DNA of 32,149 nt from Sinosporangium siamense. GTDB taxonomy: Bacteria; Actinomycetota; Actinomycetes; Streptosporangiales; Streptosporangiaceae. Below are positions 7,881 to 16,000 of the stretch, piece after piece. The notes beneath the pieces were generated by a model. The model worked only from the letters and a program-made list of their open reading frames with translations. It did not search any database and was not told where the DNA came from. Location of the stretch: NCBI RefSeq assembly GCF_016863435.1, contig NZ_BOOW01000039.1:1-32149 (forward strand). The letters run 5' to 3'. Position 1 is the first letter of the stretch, and every line of letters starts with the position of its first letter. The translations under genes were made by a program, and so were the position numbers.

Positions 7881-7911
7881 TTTATCGGGCCGTTTCGAGA
7901 AGGACACCGTA

Positions 7912-8352
7912 ATGCCTGTCACCGGGGGACCCAGAGAGATCCTTGCCCGCCTGCACAGACATCTGACCGGAGGTTCCTCCTCCGACGACCTGTGGGCCGA
8001 GGATGTCGTCGTCGAGGTGCCGTTCGCCCCACCCGGCGCACCTCGCCGCTTCGAGGGGCGCGAAGCGTTTCTGGCACACGTGCGCGAGGGGCGCGCGAAG
8101 ATGAGGATGCGGCTGGAAGTCGGGAAGGTCGTGATCTACGAGACGGCCGACCCTGACGTCATCGTCACCGAATATGAATTGTCGGGGATCGACCCGGCCT
8201 CGGGGGAGCGGCTTGCGGCGCCCTTCATCGGCGTGCTGAAAGTGCGTGACGGCCAGATCGCGGGGTGGCGCGAATATCAGGACATGCTGGCCAGCGCTGC
8301 GTCGGCGGGCCGGCTGACCGAGTTGCTGGGCGGGGTCGCGGCCAAGGTGTGA
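7912..8352 (+). CDS. SnoaL-like / NTF2-fold protein
   Basis: The 146-residue protein has the NTF2-like (SnoaL_2) pattern: PREILARLHRHL, WAEDVVVEVPFAPPGAPRRFEGREAF (a residue 28-55 cone opening), a central beta-rich part ending DVIVTEYELSG, and LKVRDGQIAGWREYQDM (residues 105-122), which is the hallmark of the fold. Members bind small hydrophobic ligands and may be isomerases, cyclases or simple binding proteins; no catalytic residue set identifies this one. GAAGGA lies eight bases before the ATG at 7912. It is divergent from the TetR repressor with shared operators, so it is probably induced together with the exporter, perhaps acting on the same compound. Confidence 0.85.
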   Translation: MPVTGGPREILARLHRHLTGGSSSDDLWAEDVVVEVPFAPPGAPRRFEGREAFLAHVREGRAKMRMRLEVGKVVIYETADPDVIVTEYELSGIDPASGERLAAPFIGVLKVRDGQIAGWREYQDMLASAASAGRLTELLGGVAAKV

Positions 8353-8374
8353 CGGCGCCCTCGAACAGGGGCGG

Positions 8375-9352
8375 TCAAAGGGGGCGGGCGTCGGGCAGGC
8401 GCAGCCGGTCGACCGCCTCACGGCGGCGGCGCTCCGGGCGGCGGTCGTAGCGAGCAGTGGTGGCCGGCGAGGAGTGGCCGACCAGAGCCTGGGTGGTCGC
8501 GAGATCCACCCCGGCGTCGAGAAGCTCACCGATGAACGTGCGGCGGAAGTCGTGCGGCGTGCGCGGCGACGCCCCGGCCGCGGCGAGGCGGCGGGCGAGG
8601 ATGTCCGCCACCGCCTGCCCCGTCATGCTCGCCGGCCGCCCGTCGCGCATGCGGAGCCGGCCCGCCCGGCTGATCGGGGAGAACAGCGCCCCCGCCGCCT
8701 GCCCGCGCACCGCGAGCCACCGCTCCAGCCTGGAGATGGCCTCGGCCGTGAGATAGACGAGACGCTCCTTGTCACGCTTGCCCCGCACCCGCAGCGACCG
8801 CGCCCCCGGATCGTAGTCCGCCAGCGTCATCGCGGCGACCTCCGCGCGGCGGCAACCCGTCGAGTAGAGCAGCGCGAAGAGCGCGGAGTCGCGCGCCCCC
8901 GCTGGCGAGTCGTCGTCCTGGCAGACCGCCAGCGCCGCCGCCACGATCTCCGGCGGCACGTGCTGCCCGCTCGGCAACCGCGTGCTCTCGACGCCTGCGA
9001 GATCGGCCGCCCGATGGTAGTCCTCGGCCGTCATCTGCCCCAGCCGCCACGCCTCCCGCAGGACCCGGCGCAACGCGACCAGGTGCTTGTTGACGTGCGC
9101 GGGCGACCAGCCCTGGCCGGCGAGCAGCGCCCGGATGCGCACCGTGTGCTCATAACGCAGCAGATGCCACGGCTGCCCGGCCCCGCCGGCCTCTTCGTTC
9201 CCGGTGAGCACCGCCGCGATCCGATCGAGACACCCCTTCATGGTGCGCCGCGACTCGGCACTGGCCAGCGAGTCGAGATAGACGGTGTAAGGATCGGCCG
9301 CCGGCTCGACGGCGGATGCGACCTCACGACCGGATACGGCAAGAGCCTCCAC
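8375..9352 (-). CDS. Tyrosine recombinase (phage-type integrase)
   Basis: The 325-residue protein is a complete tyrosine recombinase. An N-terminal SAM-like core-binding domain (residues 20-115, PYTVYLDSLASAESRRTMKGCLDRI) precedes the catalytic domain. The active-site residues are visible: Arg168 in TGCRRAEVAAM, Lys in GKRDKERLVYL near 192-195, His267 and Arg270 in PHDFRRTF, His293 in LVGHSSPATTARY, and the nucleophile Tyr302. The architecture resembles XerC/D and stand-alone integrases of genomic islands. It faces away from the methylase gene's 3' end on the same strand, and no excisionase, tRNA or att repeat is visible. It probably mobilised, or mobilises, the adjacent methylase and HEPN genes; that is inference from position. 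Confidence 0.93.
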   Translation of the reverse strand: MEALAVSGREVASAVEPAADPYTVYLDSLASAESRRTMKGCLDRIAAVLTGNEEAGGAGQPWHLLRYEHTVRIRALLAGQGWSPAHVNKHLVALRRVLREAWRLGQMTAEDYHRAADLAGVESTRLPSGQHVPPEIVAAALAVCQDDDSPAGARDSALFALLYSTGCRRAEVAAMTLADYDPGARSLRVRGKRDKERLVYLTAEAISRLERWLAVRGQAAGALFSPISRAGRLRMRDGRPASMTGQAVADILARRLAAAGASPRTPHDFRRTFIGELLDAGVDLATTQALVGHSSPATTARYDRRPERRRREAVDRLRLPDARPL

Positions 9353-9530
9353 GGCGGCATTCTACGGGCCGATCACGCCCCGCCCGCGGGACCCGCACGC
9401 CCGCGGCCTCGTGCTGACCCGGGTCCGCGTCATCACCTCCGTTCCCGACTGCGCGCTCGTGCACTGCTGGAGGTCGCCGAACTGCAGGAACGCTCATGGA
9501 GGACACATCTGGCGCGTTGCCTGAGGCGTT

Positions 9531-11747
9531 TTACTCGGGCGGGATGACTTTTCCTGAGGTCAGGAGAGGAAACAGCGCATCCCGGAGCGCTACGGTGGTC
9601 CGTGCGATCTGCTCATGCACGGTGATCTTGTCGTTCAAGGCTTGGAGGGCACGGCCGATCGTCCTCCGTGCCTCCGCAGGAGGGAGCACCACAGGCAGGG
9701 TTCCCAGAACACGGAGGTTGATACTGGGAAGTACACTCCCGGCAGAATTGCGAGTCAGCCAGTCAAGCACTGATGGGGAGTTCAGATAGTCGCTCAGGTA
9801 CTTCGGGTCGACTCCCTCCCCGGGACGAATCCTGATCAACCCTGTGCCGCACACCCACCCTTGGTGCGCAGAGGTCACTAGGGCGTGTCGGCCTATCACT
9901 CCGGTCCGCGTGCAGACGATGTCGCCCTCACTGAGCCGATAGCTCGCCAGTTTGCCGGCTGTGTCCACGTCTATGCGATCGAAGGCTCCTGAGATGCGCC
10001 CGCTCTTGAGATTGCGCGGCTTGACGACGCCCACGGACCCGTCTTCCGAAGCACGGGTGAAGGGGCCGGCGGTGAGTTCGCTGATTCCGGCGAGGCTCAC
10101 TTCACGCCAGCCCGGCGGCAACTCGCCGGTCGGAAATTCGAGAATCTGAGCCCGCCCGATCAGCTGATCCACCACCACGTCCGCCTGCACCGTCTGCTTA
10201 TGGAGCCGATCCAACTCTCGGAGCAGCGTCTCGACACCTTGACGAGCGTCATGGGTCCTGACGACGGCCTTGGTGGTGGCGTGTTTACTCGGAGTGAGGT
10301 CGTAGTCGCTCCTGCTGAGTTCCTCAGCGGTCACGACGGCGGTGGGCAATACCTCATGGGCCGGGATCACGCCCGCACGCCAGTCGGCGAGAACATCGCG
10401 AATCGCCCCGTGGTCCTCCTCCGACAGCTTTCGCCGAGCACCCTGTGACAACCGGCCCAGCCCCGTCGCGTCCACCAGGAGAAGCTCCTGCTGCGGATTC
10501 GGGGAGCGGCGTAGGACCCATATCGTGGCGCCGATCGATGTGCTGTAGAAGAGCGTCGGCGGCAGTGCTAGCACCGACTCGATACAGCCGTCCGCCACCA
10601 TGGCCTGACGGATTGCGCGCTCGCGCCCACCGCGGAAGGCGGCGCCGGCCGGCATGACGACCGCTGCACGCCCGCCTGGCGCCAGCCGCTCTAGTACGAA
10701 CTGCAGCCAGGCGAAATCCGCTTTGCCGCGGGGCGGTGGTCCGTAATGCCAGGACAAGTTCAAGGCCGGATCTTCTTGGGACCAGTTGCGTATACCGAAT
10801 GGGGGATTCGCGATGATGTAGGAGTAATTAGACGAGGGGCGAGCGGCACGGCTCAGGACGTCAATCGACTGCTGGCCAAGCCGGGCGTCGATACCGTGCA
10901 GGGTCATGTTCATCTTTGCCAGGACCAGAGCCTCGGCATTGAGAACGTCGCCGTGGACGGTAAGGCCGGGCGCCTGAAGGGCCGTGGCGAGCAGTATCTC
11001 CCCCGAGCCGCAGCACGGGTCATAGATCTCCCCAGGTGCCTCGGCAGCGAGGGCGTCCACCAGGACACGGACGACGGCAGGAGGCGTGTAGAACTCTCCG
11101 CCACGTTTGCCCTCCAACGTGGCGAAGCGATCCAACAGAGTGCGAAAAGCTCTGGCGCCGCCGAGGTCGCGAACCGCGGCGTCGGCGAACTCGACGAGAT
11201 CGGCGGGGATCTTCGCGTCCACTTTGAAGGCGACAGGTGGCAGCGTGTCGCCGGTTCTGATCTTGTGGACGATGGAGATATCCAGTGCTTTCGCATCGCT
11301 GCGGCTGCCTGTCGGGGCAGATGACCGTCCATCTCGATCCCGTGCTCGCGCATAGATCAGGCTGAGCACCAGATCGCGGTAACGGATGATGTCATATGTG
11401 CCCCTCAGCCGATCGAGCGCCCGCCACAAGTCGGGTGTCGGGGGGGACTCGCGCTTGGCTGCCGGGCGGGCCTGTGGCATCTGTGCTGCCGGTCCTGTGA
11501 GATTCCTGCGGAACCGTTCGCCGAAGGTCGCACCTGGCCGCTCATCCGGCAGGAGCGCGTTGCTCGCGATCTTGCGCTGGTCGAGCCACTCCAGTACCGA
11601 CTCAACCACGAAGAGTTCCTCTCCTTCGACGAGCCGCGGCCGGGGGTAGTCTGTGTGACGGCGCTCCCAATTGCTCACGGCGGGGCGTTTCACCTGAGCT
11701 AGTCGTGCGATCTCGGCTCGGGAGACGAAGCCCTGCGGCGAGGTCAA
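9531..11747 (-). CDS. HTH - N6-adenine DNA methylase - specificity domain fusion
   Basis: The 738-residue protein joins three modules. Residues 8-58 form a MerR/XRE-like winged helix (VSRAEIARLAQVKRPAVSNWERR). Residues 105-490 are a type I HsdM-like gamma-class methylase with GEFYTP (217-222), SAM motif I DPCCGSGE (243-250) and catalytic NPPF (314-317). Residues 546-738 are a single HsdS-type target-recognition domain (LPPGWREVSLAGISEL, RLSEGDIVCTRTG, SINLRVLGTLPVVLPP) with a conserved C-terminal helix. One TRD would suggest dimeric recognition of a split site. No HsdR or other nuclease is nearby. The TTG start at 11747 is chosen because GGAGAGG lies eight bases upstream and it overlaps the HEPN gene stop in TTGA; an ATG at 11810 would overlap that gene by 67 bp. 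Codon third positions are less GC-biased than in neighbours, suggesting acquisition. Confidence 0.92.
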   Translation of the reverse strand: MTSPQGFVSRAEIARLAQVKRPAVSNWERRHTDYPRPRLVEGEELFVVESVLEWLDQRKIASNALLPDERPGATFGERFRRNLTGPAAQMPQARPAAKRESPPTPDLWRALDRLRGTYDIIRYRDLVLSLIYARARDRDGRSSAPTGSRSDAKALDISIVHKIRTGDTLPPVAFKVDAKIPADLVEFADAAVRDLGGARAFRTLLDRFATLEGKRGGEFYTPPAVVRVLVDALAAEAPGEIYDPCCGSGEILLATALQAPGLTVHGDVLNAEALVLAKMNMTLHGIDARLGQQSIDVLSRAARPSSNYSYIIANPPFGIRNWSQEDPALNLSWHYGPPPRGKADFAWLQFVLERLAPGGRAAVVMPAGAAFRGGRERAIRQAMVADGCIESVLALPPTLFYSTSIGATIWVLRRSPNPQQELLLVDATGLGRLSQGARRKLSEEDHGAIRDVLADWRAGVIPAHEVLPTAVVTAEELSRSDYDLTPSKHATTKAVVRTHDARQGVETLLRELDRLHKQTVQADVVVDQLIGRAQILEFPTGELPPGWREVSLAGISELTAGPFTRASEDGSVGVVKPRNLKSGRISGAFDRIDVDTAGKLASYRLSEGDIVCTRTGVIGRHALVTSAHQGWVCGTGLIRIRPGEGVDPKYLSDYLNSPSVLDWLTRNSAGSVLPSINLRVLGTLPVVLPPAEARRTIGRALQALNDKITVHEQIARTTVALRDALFPLLTSGKVIPPE

Positions 11748-12388
11748 TGTCTCGTCCTCTCCGGTCGGCGGGTCAACACCGCCGGCACTCGATCGAAGGC
11801 TCGCAGCCAACCGGCGAACTGCGGCTCCACGTAGTCCAGCAACCTGTAGATCTTGGCGTGGTCCGCTGTCAAATGCCGGTGATGGATCGGCTCATGATGC
11901 ATGATGCGATTACGCAGAAGGACCATGGTCTGCAGATTGTCACGCAGTGCCTCTCTCCTGCCTGAATAGTACGGGAACGCCCGGTGCAAGGCTGGGACCC
12001 ACAAGCGCCGGTCGTACCTTCGGCTCAGAAGTGACACCCAAAAGCCAAACGACAGCTCTGTGACCACGTCGTCGGCGGAGGGCAGACTGACGCCTTTCCT
12101 GGCCAGCTTCTGCTTCGCCGCGGTTACCTTGGCCGCCTCGTACTCGTCGAGAGGAGCCACCCGCCACCAATCGTCTGTCCCGAACCGGTTCCGCAGCCGG
12201 TCGTGCTCAGCGTTGCGCAGGCAGATTTCCAGGCAGTTCAGAGGCCCGTAAAACGCCTCGGACACCTGGACGTTCCACTGGTACAGATCCCACGCAACCA
12301 GACGGTTGCCTGAGAGCGCGTCGAGGTATGGGGCGAAGCGCGGTATGGAGATCACTCGCTCTACCCATCCGGGCAGCTCGGGATGCAA
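11744..12388 (-). CDS. Abi-like HEPN-domain protein
   Basis: The 214-residue protein belongs to the Abi_2-like (AbiD/AbiF) group. It shows VAWDLYQWNVQVSEAFYGPLNCLEICLRNAEHDRL (residues 31-65), LSFGFWVSLLSRRYD near 112-126, and the HEPN ribonuclease motif R-x4-H at Arg159 to His164 inside LLRNRIMHHEPIHH. HEPN proteins of this type are usually RNases that arrest growth on phage infection. The TTG at 12388 is chosen because GGAGG stands seven bases upstream and the family's conserved part starts a few residues later; the frame is open further upstream but without a start that has a ribosome site. It is the first gene of a two-gene unit with the methylase fusion, coupled by TTGA. Its substrate and trigger are unknown. 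Base composition is lower in GC than the flanks. Confidence 0.85.
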   Translation of the reverse strand: MHPELPGWVERVISIPRFAPYLDALSGNRLVAWDLYQWNVQVSEAFYGPLNCLEICLRNAEHDRLRNRFGTDDWWRVAPLDEYEAAKVTAAKQKLARKGVSLPSADDVVTELSFGFWVSLLSRRYDRRLWVPALHRAFPYYSGRREALRDNLQTMVLLRNRIMHHEPIHHRHLTADHAKIYRLLDYVEPQFAGWLRAFDRVPAVLTRRPERTRH

Positions 12389-12395
12389 GACGACA

Positions 12396-12400
12396 CCTCC
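12396..12400 (-). promoter_or_regulatory. Ribosome binding site deciding the HEPN start
   Basis: GGAGG on the minus strand, seven bases upstream of TTG at 12388. No ATG or GTG in frame has a comparable site, so this fixes the unusual TTG start. Confidence 0.65.
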
Positions 12401-12451
12401 GAAGGCATGGCTGACTAGCAGCGGCGCCTCGGGGTATGCTGGATTTCGTAA

Positions 12452-12489
12452 GCCCCGGGTCCGCCTCTGCTGTGCATGCCGCCCGGGGC
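12452..12489 (-). promoter_or_regulatory. Hairpin in the leader of the HEPN-methylase unit
   Basis: GCCCCGGG and CCCGGGGC form a perfect 8-bp inverted repeat (12489-12482 with 12459-12452) around a 22-nt loop. It lies in the predicted 180-nt leader, about 65 bases before the HEPN start codon. It could be an attenuator or an mRNA-stabilising element; no T-run follows it on the minus strand. Confidence 0.4.
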
Positions 12490-12578
12490 ACGGCTTTTTG
12501 AGCCAACAGCCGTACGAATCCAGCCTTGAAAGGCTCTTCGCTGTGCCGCAAGAGTACAGCTGCACGATCACTGATGCA

Positions 12579-12606
12579 AGTGTATGGAGACTACAAAAAC
12601 TGTTAA
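12579..12606 (-). promoter_or_regulatory. Candidate promoter of the HEPN-methylase unit
   Basis: On the minus strand TTAACA (12606-12601) and TACACT (12584-12579) are separated by 16 bp. Transcription would begin near 12572 and leave a leader of about 180 nt before the TTG start. The surrounding 80 bp are unusually AT-rich for this window. Confidence 0.5.
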
Positions 12607-13028
12607 CCGAGGAGTAGGTGCCCGGCCGTTCGTCGATGGCAGGGACCGGGACGCCACTCAGCTCCTTCAGCGTGCACATGGACGAGCTGCGCGTTCGGCG
12701 GCAGGTCCTCCAACCATGTGCGCGCGGTGGTATCTCCCCCGGGATTCAGTTTCCTCGGGGTGACAATCCCCGAGGTTGTTTCCGGCGATTCAGATCAGAT
12801 GCTTGTTCTGTCCCCGATTCGGACCGTGGCCGCGTGGCTGAGCGGGGCCGGTGTCTCTTGATTGGACTCGGGGACGAGGTTGACGTTGGGGGAGTGCTCC
12901 AGGCGGTGGAATTCGGTGTCCTGCTCGGCGCGGGGCGGCGGGGCCGACCCGGTGTCCTGGGACGCCGAGCGGCGCCCGCTTGCCCCCTCGTGAGAGTCGG
13001 CCGTGCCGGGCTGAGTACGGAGAACACG
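12603..13028 (-). pseudogene. Decayed reading frame with an internal stop, family unknown
   Basis: One minus-strand frame reads like protein across this interval, with GC-rich third positions, but has no start codon at its upstream end and a single in-frame TGA at 12797-12795. Before the stop it encodes a hydrophilic stretch including QDTEFHRLEHSPNVNLVPES and ATVRIGDRTSI; after it comes GIVTPRKLNPGGDTTARTW and LEDLPPNAQLVHVHAEGAEW. The bias fades after that and a TAA follows at 12605-12603. I recognise no family. It starts right behind the pump terminator, so its 5' part is missing. The likeliest reading is a gene remnant at the edge of the acquired island. A chance open frame is possible. 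Confidence 0.35.
12753..12775 (+). terminator. Inverted repeat, possible terminator
   Basis: CCTCGGGG and CCCCGAGG form a perfect 8-bp stem with a 7-nt loop, followed on the plus strand by TTGTTT. It would act on plus-strand transcripts, but no plus-strand gene ends here; it also lies inside the decayed minus-strand frame. Function is uncertain. Confidence 0.35.
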
Positions 13029-13030
13029 AA

Positions 13031-13067
13031 GAGGCCTCGGCCACCGATTGTCGGTGGCCGAGGCCTC
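13031..13067 (-). terminator. Strong hairpin terminator behind the RND pump gene
   Basis: A perfect 17-bp stem (13031-13047 with 13051-13067) closes a 3-nt loop. It lies 18 bp beyond the stop codon of the pump gene. There is no long T-run, which is common for actinobacterial terminators. Confidence 0.75.
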
Positions 13068-13085
13068 CTCTTGGGGCCCTCAGGC

Positions 13086-16000
13086 TCAGGTGGCCGAGGT
13101 CACCTGCTCCTCCTTCTTGGGGACCAGCGCGACCGGGGCCTTGCCCGCGCCCTTCGACCGTCTGCGGCGGATCCGCTCCTTCGCGCCCTCCACGAGGGAG
13201 TACAGCGTCGGAACCAGCACGAGGGTCAGCAGGGTCGACGACACGAGGCCGCCGATCACCACGATGGCCAGGGGCTGGGAGATGAAGCCGCCCGAGCCGG
13301 TGAGGCCGAAGGCCATCGGGGTGAGGGCGCCGATGGTGGCGACCGCGGTCATCAGGATCGGGCGCAGGCGCTGCCTGCCGCCCTCGATGACCGCCTCGTT
13401 CACGCCCATGCCCTGGGCGCGATACTGGTTGACCAGGTCGATCAGCACGATCGCGTTGGTGACCACGATGCCGATGAGCATCAGCATGCCGATCAGCGCC
13501 GGCACGCCCATCGGGGTGCCGGTGAGCAGCAGCAGCCCGACCGCGCCGGTGGCGGCGAACGGCACGGACACCAGCAGGATGACCGGCTGCACGAAGCTGC
13601 GGAACGTCGCCACCATGATCATGAAGACGATGGCGATGGCGGCCAGCATGGCGATGCCGAGGTCGGCGAAGGCGTCCTGCTGGTCGGCGCTGACGCCGCC
13701 GATCTCGTAGGACGCGCCCTCGGGCAGCTTCAGCTTCTCCAGCTCGGCGGTGAGCGTCGTGGTGACGCCGCCGAGGTCGCTGGCGGTAGCGCGGCCGGAC
13801 ACGACCGCGCTGCGCTCGCCGTCGATGCGGGTCACCGAGGTGGGGCCGTCGACCTGCTCGACCTTGGCGACCTGCGACAGCTTCACGAGACCGGTGGCGG
13901 TCGGCACCCGCAGGTCGCGGATCTCCTTCACCGTCTCGGGCGCGTCGCCGGCCCGGAGCACGAGGTCGCCGGGGCGGCCGTCGAGGGTGAGCTGGCCGAG
14001 CGGGGCGCCGCGGAAGGTCTGGGCGACGATCTGCCCGATGGACGCCTCGGTGAGGCCGCGGGCGGCGGCCTTCTTGCGGTCGACGTCGACTTCGATGCGC
14101 GGGGCGCTCGCCGCCAGGTTGGACTCGACGTCGCGCACTCCTGAGACACCGTCGAGCTTGGCGCGCACGGCCTCGGACGCCTCACGCAGTACTTGGATGT
14201 CGGGGGCGCGGACGATCACCTGGACCTGGTCCTGCGCGCCGCCGGGCCCGCCGGCTCCGCCGACGGTGATGTCGCCCACGCCGGTCAGCGAGGAGATGCG
14301 GCCGCGGAGCTCGTCCTGCAGGGCGTCGGCGTCTACGCCCTCCTTGAGGGTGAGCGAGTAGGATGCCGAGCTCGGGTCGCCGGCGCCGGTGAAGCCGCCG
14401 CCGCTGCCCACGTTGACCTGGTAGGACGCGACGTCCTTCAGGTTGGCGACGACCTCCTCGACCTTCTTGGCCGCCGCGTCGGTGGTCGCGAGGTCGGTGC
14501 CGAGCGGCATGCGCTGCGTCAGCGACAGGGTGTCCTGGCCGGACGAGCCGATGAACGTCGTCTCCAGCCGCGTGGTGAGGCCCATGGTGCCGGCGAACAC
14601 GAGCAGGCCGATCAGCAGCGTCACGAAACGACGGCGCGTGGCGAACCGCAGCACCGGCAGGTAGGCGCGCTGCAGCGGGCTGCGCAGCTCCTTGGCCTCG
14701 GCGGCCTCACGCGCCGCCTTGGCCTCGTCGGGCGTGAGCACCGGCGCCTTCAAGAACCAGTAGGCGAGCACGGGGATGATGGTGAGCGACACCAGCAGCG
14801 ACGCGAGCAGCGCCACGGTGACCGTGATGGCGAACGGCGCGAACAACTCGCCGACCATGCCGCCGACGAGCGCGATGGGTGCGAAGACCGCGACGGTGGT
14901 CAGCGTCGACGCCGTCACGGCGCCGCTGACCTCGCGCACCGCGGTGAGGATGGCGGTCCGCTTGGCTCCGCCGTACCCGAGATGGCGCTTGATGTTCTCC
15001 AGCACCACGATCGAGTCGTCGACGACGCGGCCGACGGCGATCGTGAGCGCGCCGAGGGTCAGCATGTTGAGCGAGTAGTCGCCGGCCCAGAGGGCCAGCA
15101 GCGCGATGACGACCGACAGCGGGATCGAGACGGCGGTCACGATCGTGGAGCGCAGCGACAGCAGGAAGATCAGGATGACGAGTACGGCGAAGGCCAGGCC
15201 GAGCAGTCCCTCGGTGGTGAGGTCCTTGATCGAACGTTCCACGTACGGCGCCTGGTCGAAGATCACGTTGATCTCGGCGGAGTCGCCGAGCGCGCGCACG
15301 AGGTCCGGGATCTTGGCCCGGACGTCGTGGGAGATGGCGACGGCGTTGCCGTCCGGCTTCATCGTGACCGAGACGCCGAGGCTGCTCTGGCCGTTGGTGC
15401 GGGTGACCGTGGTCGCGCCGGCGAGTTCGCGCTTGATCTCGGCCACGTCGCCCAGTTTGACCGGCGCGGGCGGGGCCGGCGGCCGTGCGGCGGAGGCACC
15501 CGGGAGGCCCGGCCGGGCGGCGGCGGGAGCGGCGGCAGCCGGGGCGGCGGCCGGGGGGAGGTAGAGGTTCGTGAGGTCGCTCAGCTTGGTGAGCCGGTCG
15601 CCGACCTGCACGGTGAGCGACTTGCCGTCGTCGGTGAGGGTGCCCGCGGGGATCGGGGTGCCGTTGGCGCGCAGCGCGTCGGCGACGGCGGTGGGGGAGA
15701 GCCCGCGCCGGGCGAGTTTGCCCAGGTCCGGAGTGATGATGATGCGTTCGTCGCGGGTGCCGGTGACCTCGGCCTCGCGTACGCCGTTCACGGCCTGGAT
15801 CTCGGGCAGCATGAGCCGCTTGATCTTGTCGGTCATGGCCCGGGGGTCGCCGCCGTCGCCGACGGCCAGCACCAGCACCGGCATGTCGTCGGTGCTGCCG
15901 GCCACGACACGCGGGTCGACGTCCTTGGGGAGGCTGGACAGGCCGGCGACGGCCTGCTGGATCTCGGCGACCGAGTCGTCGATGTCCTTGCCGTATTCGA

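Noticed and set aside
9324-9545. Short frames between the recombinase and methylase genes, including a helical plus-strand reading.
   Set aside because: No start with a ribosome site and no family match; probably chance in a 178-bp gap. No attachment-site repeat or tRNA end was seen there either.
9531-11810. ATG at 11810 as the methylase start.
   Set aside because: It would overlap the HEPN gene by 67 bp without a ribosome site, whereas TTG at 11747 has GGAGAGG and a stop-start overlap.
12618-14144. Long plus-strand open frame opposite the RND pump gene.
   Set aside because: It is antisense to a clearly conserved RND protein and its translation is low-complexity Arg/Gly/His/Asp, typical of antisense frames in GC-rich DNA. 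The same holds for the long plus frame at 14193-16175.
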